Notes under the pieces: model-generated | What the model saw: only the letters and a program-made list of their open reading frames with translations | What the model was told of the DNA's origin: nothing | The model's database searches: none | Assembly (NCBI GenBank): GCA_039182735.1 | Contig: JBCDCB010000011.1 | Coordinates: forward strand, 3,407-67,406 | Origin: JBCDCB01 sp039182735 | Lineage (GTDB): Bacteria; Planctomycetota; Phycisphaerae; Phycisphaerales; UBA1924 | Length of the DNA: 64,000 bases | Reading direction: 5' to 3' | Translations under genes and position numbers: made by a program | Shown here: in pieces, positions 8,952 through 16,922 of the stretch | How positions within the stretch are numbered: position 1 is the stretch's first letter | How the letters are laid out: each line of letters opens with the position of its first letter

Positions 8952-10013
8952 ATGGATCTCCCCGACGACTTCGGCCTCAATCCGGCGGCCACGCTCGCGC
9001 ACGTCGCCGACCCGACGCCGCCACCGGGGTTCCTGCAGTTCTGGTGCGCCTGGCAGGAGCGCGTGGACGCGGTCGTGCCGGCATTCCGTGACCCGCTGCC
9101 CGGCGAACATGACGTCACGGGGCCGGCCCTCGCCACGCACGTGCTCGAAAGCGTGGGAGGTGCCCGCATCGGCTGCCGAATCAGCCAGCCGAGCGAGACG
9201 CCCCGCTGCGTAGTGGTCGCGTTGCACGGCTACGTCATCGACGAGCCCACCATCCCCGAACGCGTGTCGTGGTGCCCGAACGATGCCGTGTGCGTCAACG
9301 TGCGCGTGCGCGGCTACCCCGGTTCGACATGGGGCGACGCGGACGCGGACACCGTGGACACCGGGTACATCACCATCGGGCTCGCAGACGAACAGTCGTG
9401 GATTCTGGGCGGCGCTGTCGCCGACGTGCTGCTCGCCGTGCGCGCGGCCCGCGCCCAGTGGCCGCACCTTCCGGTATCGCTCGCCGGCGAGTCGTTCGGC
9501 GGCGGGCTCGCCGTCATCGCGACGTCGCTCCTAAACCCGTGCGAAGCGCCGGATCGCCTGGCGCTCGGGCTCCCGACGTTCGGAGACTGGGACTGGCGTC
9601 TCGAGCGATCCGCGCGCGCCGGCAGCGGTCTCGAGATCGAACACTTCATCCGCGACCGGCGAGATCAGGAAACGCGCATCCGGCGCACGCTGCGACAGTT
9701 CGACGCCACCGTGCACGCGAAGCGCATCGCCGTACCGACGATCTGCAAGCTGGCCTGCGCGGACGACGTGGTGCCCGCGCCCTCCGCCGCCGCGGTGTTC
9801 AATGCGCTCGGCACGCCCGCCGGGGAGAAGTGGCGGTTCATCACGCCCTTCGGGCATTACGACGGCGGCATCGCCAACGCCCGCAGGCATGCGCTCTTCG
9901 AACGCCTCGCCAAGCGCTTCCTGACGTGCGCCGAGTCACCCGCCGAAGCGATCGAACCTTGGTGCGGCGTGCTCCAGCAGGGCGAACGCGAGCCGGACGG
10001 GATTGGCGCATGA
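8952..10013 (+). CDS. AXE1-like alpha/beta hydrolase (acetyl esterase/deacetylase type)
   Basis: About 353 residues with an alpha/beta-hydrolase fold resembling acetyl xylan esterase/cephalosporin-C deacetylase. The order of elements fits: CVVVALHGY strand and oxyanion loop, NVRVRGYPGS, the nucleophile elbow GESFGGG with S181, the acidic residue region CADDVVPAP, and the C-terminal histidine in GHYDGG. No signal peptide is seen, so it is probably cytoplasmic. The substrate is not determined. ATG 8952 is preferred; a GTG one codon earlier is possible. The stop overlaps the next gene (ATGA). Confidence 0.8.
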   Translation: MDLPDDFGLNPAATLAHVADPTPPPGFLQFWCAWQERVDAVVPAFRDPLPGEHDVTGPALATHVLESVGGARIGCRISQPSETPRCVVVALHGYVIDEPTIPERVSWCPNDAVCVNVRVRGYPGSTWGDADADTVDTGYITIGLADEQSWILGGAVADVLLAVRAARAQWPHLPVSLAGESFGGGLAVIATSLLNPCEAPDRLALGLPTFGDWDWRLERSARAGSGLEIEHFIRDRRDQETRIRRTLRQFDATVHAKRIAVPTICKLACADDVVPAPSAAAVFNALGTPAGEKWRFITPFGHYDGGIANARRHALFERLAKRFLTCAESPAEAIEPWCGVLQQGEREPDGIGA

Positions 10014-10447
10014 ACACGGAAGATGCGGATCTCTTCGGCCAGCGAACGCCTCACGATGAGCACGACCGGAACCTGCTCGCCCTGTACGAAGCCGCAGAGC
10101 GAACGCTCGACGACCTGCCGTACACGCCAGAGTTCGAGCGTCTCTACGCCGACATCTCGACCGACGAATCCGAGGGAGACGTGCTCCGGCGTCTGCAGCG
10201 TTTGCGAAAGGCCGGGAAGCTCCCACGCCTCGGTCGTCGCGGCAGCACGCCGGCGATCCACCTCACGCCCGAGGAAGAGTCCACGCTTCGCGCGCTCGTC
10301 GAGGAAAAGGTCGAATCACTCGGGCAGCGCGACCGCTTGCCCTATACCGCGGACTTCGATGCCGTCCTGCTCGCGTTCAACGAGCAGACGCAGCGCACGC
10401 TCGACCATCACACGCTGTGGCGACTGATCGCGCGGATCGCCAAGTAG
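10010..10447 (+). CDS. Small protein with an internal repeat, unknown function
   Basis: 145 residues, start overlapping the hydrolase stop. No family recognised. Two copies of a motif are visible: DDLPYTPEFERLYADI followed by RLQRLRKAGKLP near residues 35-75, and DRLPYTADFDAVLLAFN followed by HHTLWRLIARIAK at the C-terminus. The spacing and the helical ends suggest two helical domains from a duplication, possibly nucleic-acid binding (inference). Coding potential is good and translational coupling supports it being real. It lies 3 bases from the convergent proB stop. Confidence 0.75.
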   Translation: MNTEDADLFGQRTPHDEHDRNLLALYEAAERTLDDLPYTPEFERLYADISTDESEGDVLRRLQRLRKAGKLPRLGRRGSTPAIHLTPEEESTLRALVEEKVESLGQRDRLPYTADFDAVLLAFNEQTQRTLDHHTLWRLIARIAK

Positions 10448-10450
10448 CCG

Positions 10451-11593
10451 TCATGCCGCGGGCCCGCTCCGCCCGGTGACGGCGAGGTTATCGCGATGCA
10501 CGGCTTCGTCGTGCGTGCGCAGACCGAGGATGCCCTCGAACTCCGCAGAGTCCCGCCCCATGATGCGTCGCAGATCGGCGGCGTCGAAGTTGCACAAGCC
10601 CCGCGCGATCTCTTTGCCGTGCCCGTCGCGCACGAGGACCACATCGCCCGCGTCGAAGCGCCCCGTGACCGCCGTGATGCCCTTGGCCAGCAGCGATGCG
10701 CCGCGCACGCAGATGGCTTTCGCCGCGCCGGGATCGACGTCGATGGTCCCCGCCGGCGTCGCGGTGAGCGCGATCCAGAGCCGACGACCGCCGTGGCGAG
10801 ACGCCAGACCCGGGATGAGCGTTCCGACATCGTCCCCATTGAGCACGCGCGCGAGGTTCGTGATCGGGCGCCCGCCCGCGATCACCGTCGTGACGCCCGC
10901 GAGCGCGGCGTCGCGCGCAGCCTGCAGCTTCGTGCGCATCCCGCCGCGGCCCATGCGTGTCCCGCCCGCACGGATGTGGCCCGCGAGCTGATCGGCATCG
11001 GGGGCCTCACGGATCACCTCCCCCGCTTCATCGCGCACGCCCTCAACCGTGGTGAGGATGACGAGCGCATCGGCTCGCACGGCGGCGCTGAGCTTCGCCG
11101 CGAGCAGGTCGTTGTCGCCGAGCGAAATCTCCTCTGTCGCAACGGAATCGTTCTCGTTGACGATCGGCAAGCACCCCACATCGAGCAGCGACGCGACGCA
11201 GTTGCGGATGTTCAGGAAGCGGTCGCGCTCGTCGAAGTCACTCCGCGACAAGAGCATCTGCGCCACGGCGGCGTCGCGTACGCCGAAGGCTTCCCGCCAC
11301 ATCGACATGAGCGCGGGCTGGCCCGCCGCGGCCGCCGCCTGCAATCTCGCGACGTCATCCGGCCTGCTCGCGAGGTCCAGCGCCCCCACGCCGGCGGCAA
11401 CCGCACCGGACGAAACCAGGATGATCTCGCGTCCCGAAGCGCTAAGCCCCGCGAGCTGCGTCGCGGCGTCGTGCAGGTACGCGCGATCGATGGTCGGCGA
11501 ATCGTTCGTGAGCAGCGCCGAGCCGATCTTCACGACGACCCGCTGCGCCTCGCGAAGCCTCGCACGGTTCCCATGGCCAGGTACGTCATTCAT
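10451..11593 (-). CDS. proB: Glutamate 5-kinase with PUA domain
   Basis: First enzyme of proline synthesis, phosphorylating glutamate. The 380-residue protein has the amino-acid kinase fold: VVKIGSALLTN, SGAVAAGVGAL, IVNENDSVATEE (glutamate binding), LGDNDLLAAKLSAAV and GRGGMRTKLQAARDA. The C-terminal PUA domain (about 285-370) includes LWIALTATPAGTIDVDPGA. Its ATG overlaps the stop of waaA (ATGA), so it is read as the second gene of that pair. Confidence 0.95.
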   Translation of the reverse strand: MNDVPGHGNRARLREAQRVVVKIGSALLTNDSPTIDRAYLHDAATQLAGLSASGREIILVSSGAVAAGVGALDLASRPDDVARLQAAAAAGQPALMSMWREAFGVRDAAVAQMLLSRSDFDERDRFLNIRNCVASLLDVGCLPIVNENDSVATEEISLGDNDLLAAKLSAAVRADALVILTTVEGVRDEAGEVIREAPDADQLAGHIRAGGTRMGRGGMRTKLQAARDAALAGVTTVIAGGRPITNLARVLNGDDVGTLIPGLASRHGGRRLWIALTATPAGTIDVDPGAAKAICVRGASLLAKGITAVTGRFDAGDVVLVRDGHGKEIARGLCNFDAADLRRIMGRDSAEFEGILGLRTHDEAVHRDNLAVTGRSGPAA

Positions 11594-12831
11594 GCGCGCA
11601 CCTCAGGACCGAGCAGCGGCAGCACGAGTTCAAGTGTTCGCTCGGTCGCGCCGCGATGGCGCTCAACGCTCGCCTTTCCTGCGGCACCCAACGCTTCTCG
11701 ACGCGCCGGATCAGCGAGCAGCCCCCCCAGGTCCCGCTCGAGCGACTCGCGTGCGCTGATGAGGATGGCGTCGTCGGCCACGAGCGCGCGCGTCACGTGC
11801 TCGAAGTCCCCGAAGCGTGGGCCGATGATCACGGGCTTGGCGAGTGCCGCGGGCTCCATCGGGTCCGAGCCGTGCAGGTCGCCGAAGGATCGTCCGACCA
11901 CTACGACGTCCGCGAGCGCGTACGCCGCGCGCAGCTCCCCGATTGTGTCGAGCAGGAAGCGCGTCGCACCGGCCTTGGGTGTTCGCGCAGAGCGCCGCAC
12001 GCAGCCGGGCAGGTGCGCTGCGGCACCTTCGAACCACTCCGGCTTACGCGGTGCGCACAGCAGTTGCACGTCTTCCGGCACAGCCTCATGCAGCAGTGCG
12101 TGCTCGTCCGGTGCCGTCGATCCCGCGACGACCAGCGGTCTGTCGCGATCGACCCCGAGTTCACGAGCGAGCGCCTCCGCGGGTGCGGGCTCAACCCCGC
12201 TCGCGGCGCTGTCCCACTTCATCGTCCCGACCGCGAACACACGCCCGCGCGCGGCATCCATCGCGCGGAAGCGTTCGGCGTACGTCTCGTCCTGTGCGCA
12301 CACGAACGAAAGCTCGCGGAACATCCCGCCGACCACGCCGCGCAGCGCGTGGTACCTGCGGAAGGATCGCTCGCTCAGCCTGCCGTTGACCACAGCAACC
12401 GGAACGCCCGCGCGCGCGCACGCGCCGAGAAAGTTGGGCCACACCTCAAGCTCCGCGAGCAGCACCAGATCGGGGCGGACCGCGTCGAGGAACCGGCGGA
12501 CGGCACCGCTCGAATCGAGCGGGTAGCGGACAACGGGAACCTCGGGCTCGAAGAGCGCCCGGGCGCGCGCGATCCCGGTATCGGTCGTGGAACTGACCAC
12601 CGGCTCGCGCTCGCCGTCCGAGCGCAGCGCTTCGATCAGCGGGCGGAGCAGATTAACCTCACCGACCGACACGCCGTGCACGAGCACGCGTCGCGCGGTC
12701 TTGGGCGGCAGCGGCGCGACGTGTCCGAAGCGCTCACGCCACCCCCCGCGGTTCTTGCGCATCCACCACGGCGCGGTGACGCCGGCGGCGATGAGATAGC
12801 CAGCGTTCAGGATGAATCCGTTCATCGGCAT
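11590..12831 (-). CDS. waaA: Kdo transferase WaaA (KdtA)
   Basis: Membrane-anchored glycosyltransferase adding Kdo to lipid A during lipopolysaccharide synthesis, 413 residues. The N-terminal hydrophobic anchor is NAGYLIAAGVTAPWW. The acceptor-side motif VHGVSVGEVNLL, the ELEVWPNFL segment, VVAGSTAPDEHALL and DVVVVGRSFGDLHGSDPMEPAAL near the C-terminus match the family. The start at 12831 (or the ATG at 12825) excludes an in-frame extension that would run through the tRNA gene upstream. It implies the host makes LPS or a Kdo-containing glycolipid. Confidence 0.93.
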   Translation of the reverse strand: MPMNGFILNAGYLIAAGVTAPWWMRKNRGGWRERFGHVAPLPPKTARRVLVHGVSVGEVNLLRPLIEALRSDGEREPVVSSTTDTGIARARALFEPEVPVVRYPLDSSGAVRRFLDAVRPDLVLLAELEVWPNFLGACARAGVPVAVVNGRLSERSFRRYHALRGVVGGMFRELSFVCAQDETYAERFRAMDAARGRVFAVGTMKWDSAASGVEPAPAEALARELGVDRDRPLVVAGSTAPDEHALLHEAVPEDVQLLCAPRKPEWFEGAAAHLPGCVRRSARTPKAGATRFLLDTIGELRAAYALADVVVVGRSFGDLHGSDPMEPAALAKPVIIGPRFGDFEHVTRALVADDAILISARESLERDLGGLLADPARREALGAAGKASVERHRGATERTLELVLPLLGPEVRA

Positions 12832-12868
12832 GTGGTGAAACGCTTTACCGAAGCCGCGCCCGTACAAG

Positions 12869-12941
12869 TGAGCGTGGAGGGATTCGAACCCCCGACTCTC
12901 CGCACGTAAAGCGGATGCTCTAGCCCCTGAGCTACACGCCC
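12869..12941 (-). tRNA. tRNA-Val (anticodon UAC)
   Basis: 73-nt cloverleaf read on the minus strand. The acceptor pairs GGGCGTG with CACGCTC (one G-U pair), the D stem is GCTC/GAGC, the anticodon stem TCCGC/GCGGA encloses loop TTTACGT, and the T arm is GGGGG-TTCGAAT-CCCTC. The loop centre gives anticodon UAC. CCA is not encoded. Position 37 is G rather than the A usual in valine tRNAs. Confidence 0.93.
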
Positions 12942-13033
12942 GACGCGCCAAGTGTATCGCGCTCTCCGCGCGGCCCACTCGCTGGGCAAAGCCACCCGAT
13001 CGAGATACGCTCCCCGCTCAGCAAGGGGGTTCG

Positions 13034-14398
13034 ATGATCCACAGCTACGCGACCGAAGCACTCGAGCAGCTCCACAACCGTCATGCGCACGAGCGCGAGT
13101 TCCTGCAAGCCGCCGAGGAAGTCCTCGAAACACTGGGCCCCGCGCTCGAGAAGCACCCCGAGTATCGCGAGCACGCGATCCTCGATCGCGTGCTCGAGCC
13201 GGAACGGATCATCACGTTCCGCGTGCCGTGGGTTGACGACGGCGGCAACGTCCGCGTCAACCGCGGGTACCGCGTGCAGTTCTCCAGCGTGCTCGGCCCA
13301 TACAAGGGCGGCCTCCGCTTCCACCCGAGCGTGAACCAGAGCATCCTGAAGTTCCTTGGCTTCGAGCAGATCTTCAAGAACGCCCTGACGGGTCGCCCGA
13401 TCGGCGGCGGCAAGGGCGGCGCCGACTTCGATCCCAAGGGCAAGTCCGACCGCGAGGTCATGGCCTTCTGCCACTCGTTCATGAACGAGCTCTTCCGCTA
13501 CATCGGCGCGGATACCGACGTGCCCGCGGGCGACATCGGAGTCGGGGCGCGCGAAGTCGGCTACCTCTTCGGTCAGTACAAACGCCTCGCCAACGAGTTC
13601 ACCGGCGTCTTCACAGGCAAAGATCCCAAGTGGGGTGGTTCGCTCATCCGCCCCGAAGCCACCGGCTACGGATGCGTCTACTTCTGCCGCGAGATGGCCA
13701 AGTCGCGCGGCGAGTCTCTCGAAGGCAAGCGCTGCATCGTCAGCGGTTCGGGCAACGTCGCGCAGTACACCTGTGAGAAGCTCATTCAACTCGGTGCCAA
13801 GCCCGTCGCGCTCAGCGATTCGGGCGGGTTCGTGCATGATCCGGACGGCATCGATGTCGAGAAGCTCGCGTGGGTCATGGAGCTCAAGAACGAACGGCGC
13901 GGTCGGATCAGCGAGTACGCCGACGAGTTCAAGTCGGCGACGTACACCGCGTCGGACCGCTCGCTGAGCCACAATCCGATTTGGTCGATCGAGGCGGACG
14001 CCGCCTTCCCCAGCGCGACGCAGAACGAGCTCAATGGCGAGGACGCGACAAATCTGCTCAAGAACGGTGTGAAGTATGTGAGCGAGGGCGCGAACATGCC
14101 TTCGACTGTCGAAGCCGTCACGAAGTTCCGCGAGGCGAAGATCGGCTACGGCCCCGCGAAGGCCGCGAACGCGGGCGGCGTCGGAACCTCGGCGCTCGAG
14201 ATGACGCAGAACGGCATGCGCGATCGCTGGGACGCCGAACGCGTCGAGTCCGAGCTCCTGAAAATCATGGTGCAGATCCACGAGGATTGCGCCGGAGCCG
14301 CCGACACGTACGGCATGCCGGGCGACCTCGCCGCCGGTGCCAACCTCGCGGGGTTCGCGAAGGTCGCCGACGCGATGATCGAGCAGGGCGTCGTCTGA
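13034..14398 (+). CDS. gdhA: NADP-type glutamate dehydrogenase
   Basis: Cytoplasmic enzyme converting 2-oxoglutarate and ammonium to glutamate, 454 residues as in the hexameric GdhA class. Landmarks are FRVPWVDDGGNVRVNRGYRVQ, GPYKGGLRFHPSVN, the catalytic-lysine region IGGGKGGADFDPKGKSD, DVPAGDIGVGAREVGYLFG, and the Rossmann segment VSGSGNVAQY. The start is preceded by AAGGGGG. It lies downstream of a divergent tRNA and 19 bases before psuG. The coenzyme is inferred from the subfamily, not proven. Confidence 0.96.
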   Translation: MIHSYATEALEQLHNRHAHEREFLQAAEEVLETLGPALEKHPEYREHAILDRVLEPERIITFRVPWVDDGGNVRVNRGYRVQFSSVLGPYKGGLRFHPSVNQSILKFLGFEQIFKNALTGRPIGGGKGGADFDPKGKSDREVMAFCHSFMNELFRYIGADTDVPAGDIGVGAREVGYLFGQYKRLANEFTGVFTGKDPKWGGSLIRPEATGYGCVYFCREMAKSRGESLEGKRCIVSGSGNVAQYTCEKLIQLGAKPVALSDSGGFVHDPDGIDVEKLAWVMELKNERRGRISEYADEFKSATYTASDRSLSHNPIWSIEADAAFPSATQNELNGEDATNLLKNGVKYVSEGANMPSTVEAVTKFREAKIGYGPAKAANAGGVGTSALEMTQNGMRDRWDAERVESELLKIMVQIHEDCAGAADTYGMPGDLAAGANLAGFAKVADAMIEQGVV

Positions 14399-14417
14399 TC
14401 GCGTCATACTGCGCGGC

Positions 14418-15305
14418 ATGACGAGCACCATCCCATGCCGGATCCCGCGCCCCGCCGTCGCGCTCGAGACCACGCTGCTGGTTCACGGCGTGCCCACGCG
14501 CGACGCGTCGGCGCTCGCGCGGCGATTGGGTGACGCGGTGCGCACCGCCGGTGCGCATCCCGCGATTGTCGGCGTCGTGTCGGGCGAGCCGATCGTCGGC
14601 GTGGACGAACGCCAACTCGATGCGCTGCTGAGCGCCCCGGACGTCCCCAAGGCGAATACGAGCAACCTGGGCGTGCTCATGGTGCGCGGTTCGCACGCCG
14701 CGACCACCGTCAGCACCACGATGGAACTCGCGGCGAGCGCCGGCGTGCGCGTCTTCGCCACCGGCGGGCTCGGCGGCGTCCACCCGGGCTACGGCGACGC
14801 ATGGGACGTCTCCAGCGATCTGCTCGCCTTCACACGCTTCCCGGTCGCGGTCGTCGCGAGCGGCGTGAAGTCGATCCTCGATGTCGTCTCCACGAGAGAG
14901 ATGCTCGAGTCGCTCGGCGTGCCCGTCGTGGGGTGGCGGACCGACGACTTCCCCGCGTTCTACCGGCGCACAAGCGGTACACGCGTCGATGCACGCTTCG
15001 ACGAGATCGACGAACTCGGCGCCTTTGTGCGCACGGAACTGGCTCGGACGGGGCGCGGCATCGTCGTGGCGAATCCCGTGCCCGCGGAAGCCGAGATCTC
15101 TGCAGAAGACTGGGAACGTTGGCTCCGCGAGGCGTCGTCCCGGGCGAGCGCGAATGGCGCGCACGCGCGCGACCTCACACCGACGCTGCTCGCGGCGTTG
15201 CACGAAGTCTCCGCGGGCGCCACCCTGCGGACCAACATCGAACTCGCGTGTTCCAACGCGGCGCTCGCGGGACGCCTGGCTTGTGCGATCGATCCCGAAC
15301 CGTGA
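14418..15305 (+). CDS. psuG: Pseudouridine-5'-phosphate glycosidase
   Basis: Cleaves pseudouridine 5'-phosphate to uracil and ribose 5-phosphate in pseudouridine degradation. The 295 residues show the PsuG pattern: ALETTLLVHGVP near the start, AIVGVVSGEPIVG, ANTSNLGVLM, VFATGGLGGVHPG, the highly conserved ASGVKSILDVVSTREMLESL, and IVVANPVP. C-terminal NIELACSNAALAGRLA ends the fold. No PsuK kinase is adjacent in the window. Confidence 0.93.
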   Translation: MTSTIPCRIPRPAVALETTLLVHGVPTRDASALARRLGDAVRTAGAHPAIVGVVSGEPIVGVDERQLDALLSAPDVPKANTSNLGVLMVRGSHAATTVSTTMELAASAGVRVFATGGLGGVHPGYGDAWDVSSDLLAFTRFPVAVVASGVKSILDVVSTREMLESLGVPVVGWRTDDFPAFYRRTSGTRVDARFDEIDELGAFVRTELARTGRGIVVANPVPAEAEISAEDWERWLREASSRASANGAHARDLTPTLLAALHEVSAGATLRTNIELACSNAALAGRLACAIDPEP

Positions 15306-15359
15306 CCGATCGCGCGTCCGCGGATACGCTGTGCGACCCCCGAACCGCGGAGCCAAGCC

Positions 15360-16922
15360 ATGCCAGACCGACTGTCACTCTTCGCCGCTTGTGTCCTGCT
15401 CGCTGCACCGAGCGCGTGCGCACAGCAGATCGTGCTCGACGGCACCTTCGACGACTGGGCCTCGGTCCCCGTCGGTGTGACCGACCCCGCGGGCGACGCA
15501 ACGGGCGCCTTCGACGTCACAGAGGCGCGTGCCACCCTCCGTGGCGGCACACTCTTCCTGCGCTTCGACATCAGTAGCGAGCGCAACCTGCAGAGTGGTA
15601 GCGGGAGCGACGGCACGCTCGTCATCACCATCCAACTCCCGAGCGGCGAGACGCTGCGCATCGACACACGCGCGCGCACGAACACGCTCAACGGCGGTCC
15701 GATCGGTTGGAACTTTCTCAACCTGCAGACCGCGCCGACGTTTGCCGCCACGGAGTTCGAGGCGCGGATCGATCTCTCGCTCTTCGGTGTGAGCGAGGGC
15801 GACACGGTACAGGTCGCCTTCGAGGGCTCCGACACGGTGGACGCGATGGCGATCGCCGAGACCTCGCCGCTGCCCGCCCCGACGTTCGCGTCGCCCAATC
15901 GTGCGCCCGGCAGCGAGTTCCGCATCGCGAGCCTCAACACGCTGCAGAGCGGGATCATCGACTTCCGCCAGACCGAAGAGATCGGCAGGCTGGTCGATGG
16001 CGTGAACGCGGAGATCTACGCCTTCCAAGAGGAGTACGACTCGAACGCTCAGCAGATCGCGACGTTTCTCGGGAGCGTCGATCCGCTCGAAGACGGGCGT
16101 GCGTGGAACGTACACAAGAACTTCGACAACGTGGTCGCGAGCCCGTACCCCGTGACGCCGATCCCCGGTGAGTCAGAGAATCCTGGGAGCGGCACGCCGA
16201 CCGGCGCGTACGCCGCCGCGGTTGTTGACCTGCCCTTCGGCCCCGTCATCGTGCTGAGCATCCATCCCAAGTGCTGCGGCTCGATCGGGAGCAGCGAAGA
16301 CGACCGGCGTATCCGCCAGACCGGCGCGATGGCGCTCACCATCCTCAAGATGCGCGCCGGTTCGTGGAATGCGCCGTACGCCCATCTCAACGCGTATCGC
16401 GACGCCCCCGTGGTGGTGATCGGCGACTGGAACCTCGTGGGCTCGCGCCAGCCCCTCACGCTGCTCGAGAGCCCCGAGGGCGCGGCGCTCACCGACCTGC
16501 TGCTCACCGAACTCGACGGCATCGGAACGGCGACGTGGATCGGCGGCAACACCGGGCCGGGGTCGTTCCAGCCCGGACGCCTCGATCTGTGCGCCTACGA
16601 CGCTCAGCGACTGTCACAGGCCTCCGGCTTCCTGGTTGACACGCGCCGGCTCCCGCAGATGCTGCTCGATGAACTCGGCATGCAGGCCGGCGACAGCGGC
16701 GCTTCGGACCACCTGCTCATGGTGACCGACTTCCGCTACGAGTTCCCGTCGCGCATCGACGTGAACGGTGACGAGCAGATCAGCGTGCAGGACATCAACT
16801 TCGTCGTGTCGAACCTCGGTCTCGAAACCGATGGCGCGGGCTTCCCCCCCGGCGATACCAACGCCAGCGGCGACGTCACCGTCGAAGACATCACGATCGT
16901 TGTGAACTCACTCGGACGCTGA
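15360..16922 (+). CDS. Secreted endonuclease/exonuclease/phosphatase-fold protein with dockerin tail
   Basis: 520-residue exported protein. The signal peptide is LFAACVLLAAPSACAQQ. A beta-sandwich-like region follows (about 20-170: FDDWASVPVGVTDPAGD, TLFLRFDIS), resembling CBM9-type domains. The EEP fold comes next: FRIASLNTL, EIYAFQEEYDS, VVIGDWNL and SGASDHLLMVTDF. The last 60 residues are a dockerin-like pair, DVNGDEQISVQDI and DTNASGDVTVEDI. The substrate could be nucleic acid or a phosphoester. Its end overlaps that of the convergent FecR gene by 15 bases. Confidence 0.82.
   Translation: MPDRLSLFAACVLLAAPSACAQQIVLDGTFDDWASVPVGVTDPAGDATGAFDVTEARATLRGGTLFLRFDISSERNLQSGSGSDGTLVITIQLPSGETLRIDTRARTNTLNGGPIGWNFLNLQTAPTFAATEFEARIDLSLFGVSEGDTVQVAFEGSDTVDAMAIAETSPLPAPTFASPNRAPGSEFRIASLNTLQSGIIDFRQTEEIGRLVDGVNAEIYAFQEEYDSNAQQIATFLGSVDPLEDGRAWNVHKNFDNVVASPYPVTPIPGESENPGSGTPTGAYAAAVVDLPFGPVIVLSIHPKCCGSIGSSEDDRRIRQTGAMALTILKMRAGSWNAPYAHLNAYRDAPVVVIGDWNLVGSRQPLTLLESPEGAALTDLLLTELDGIGTATWIGGNTGPGSFQPGRLDLCAYDAQRLSQASGFLVDTRRLPQMLLDELGMQAGDSGASDHLLMVTDFRYEFPSRIDVNGDEQISVQDINFVVSNLGLETDGAGFPPGDTNASGDVTVEDITIVVNSLGR

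Noticed and set aside
12832..12978. Longer N-terminus for WaaA running through the tRNA gene
   Set aside because: The extension overlaps the tRNA-Val and would add a non-family segment; the ATG at 12831 or 12825 fits the family.
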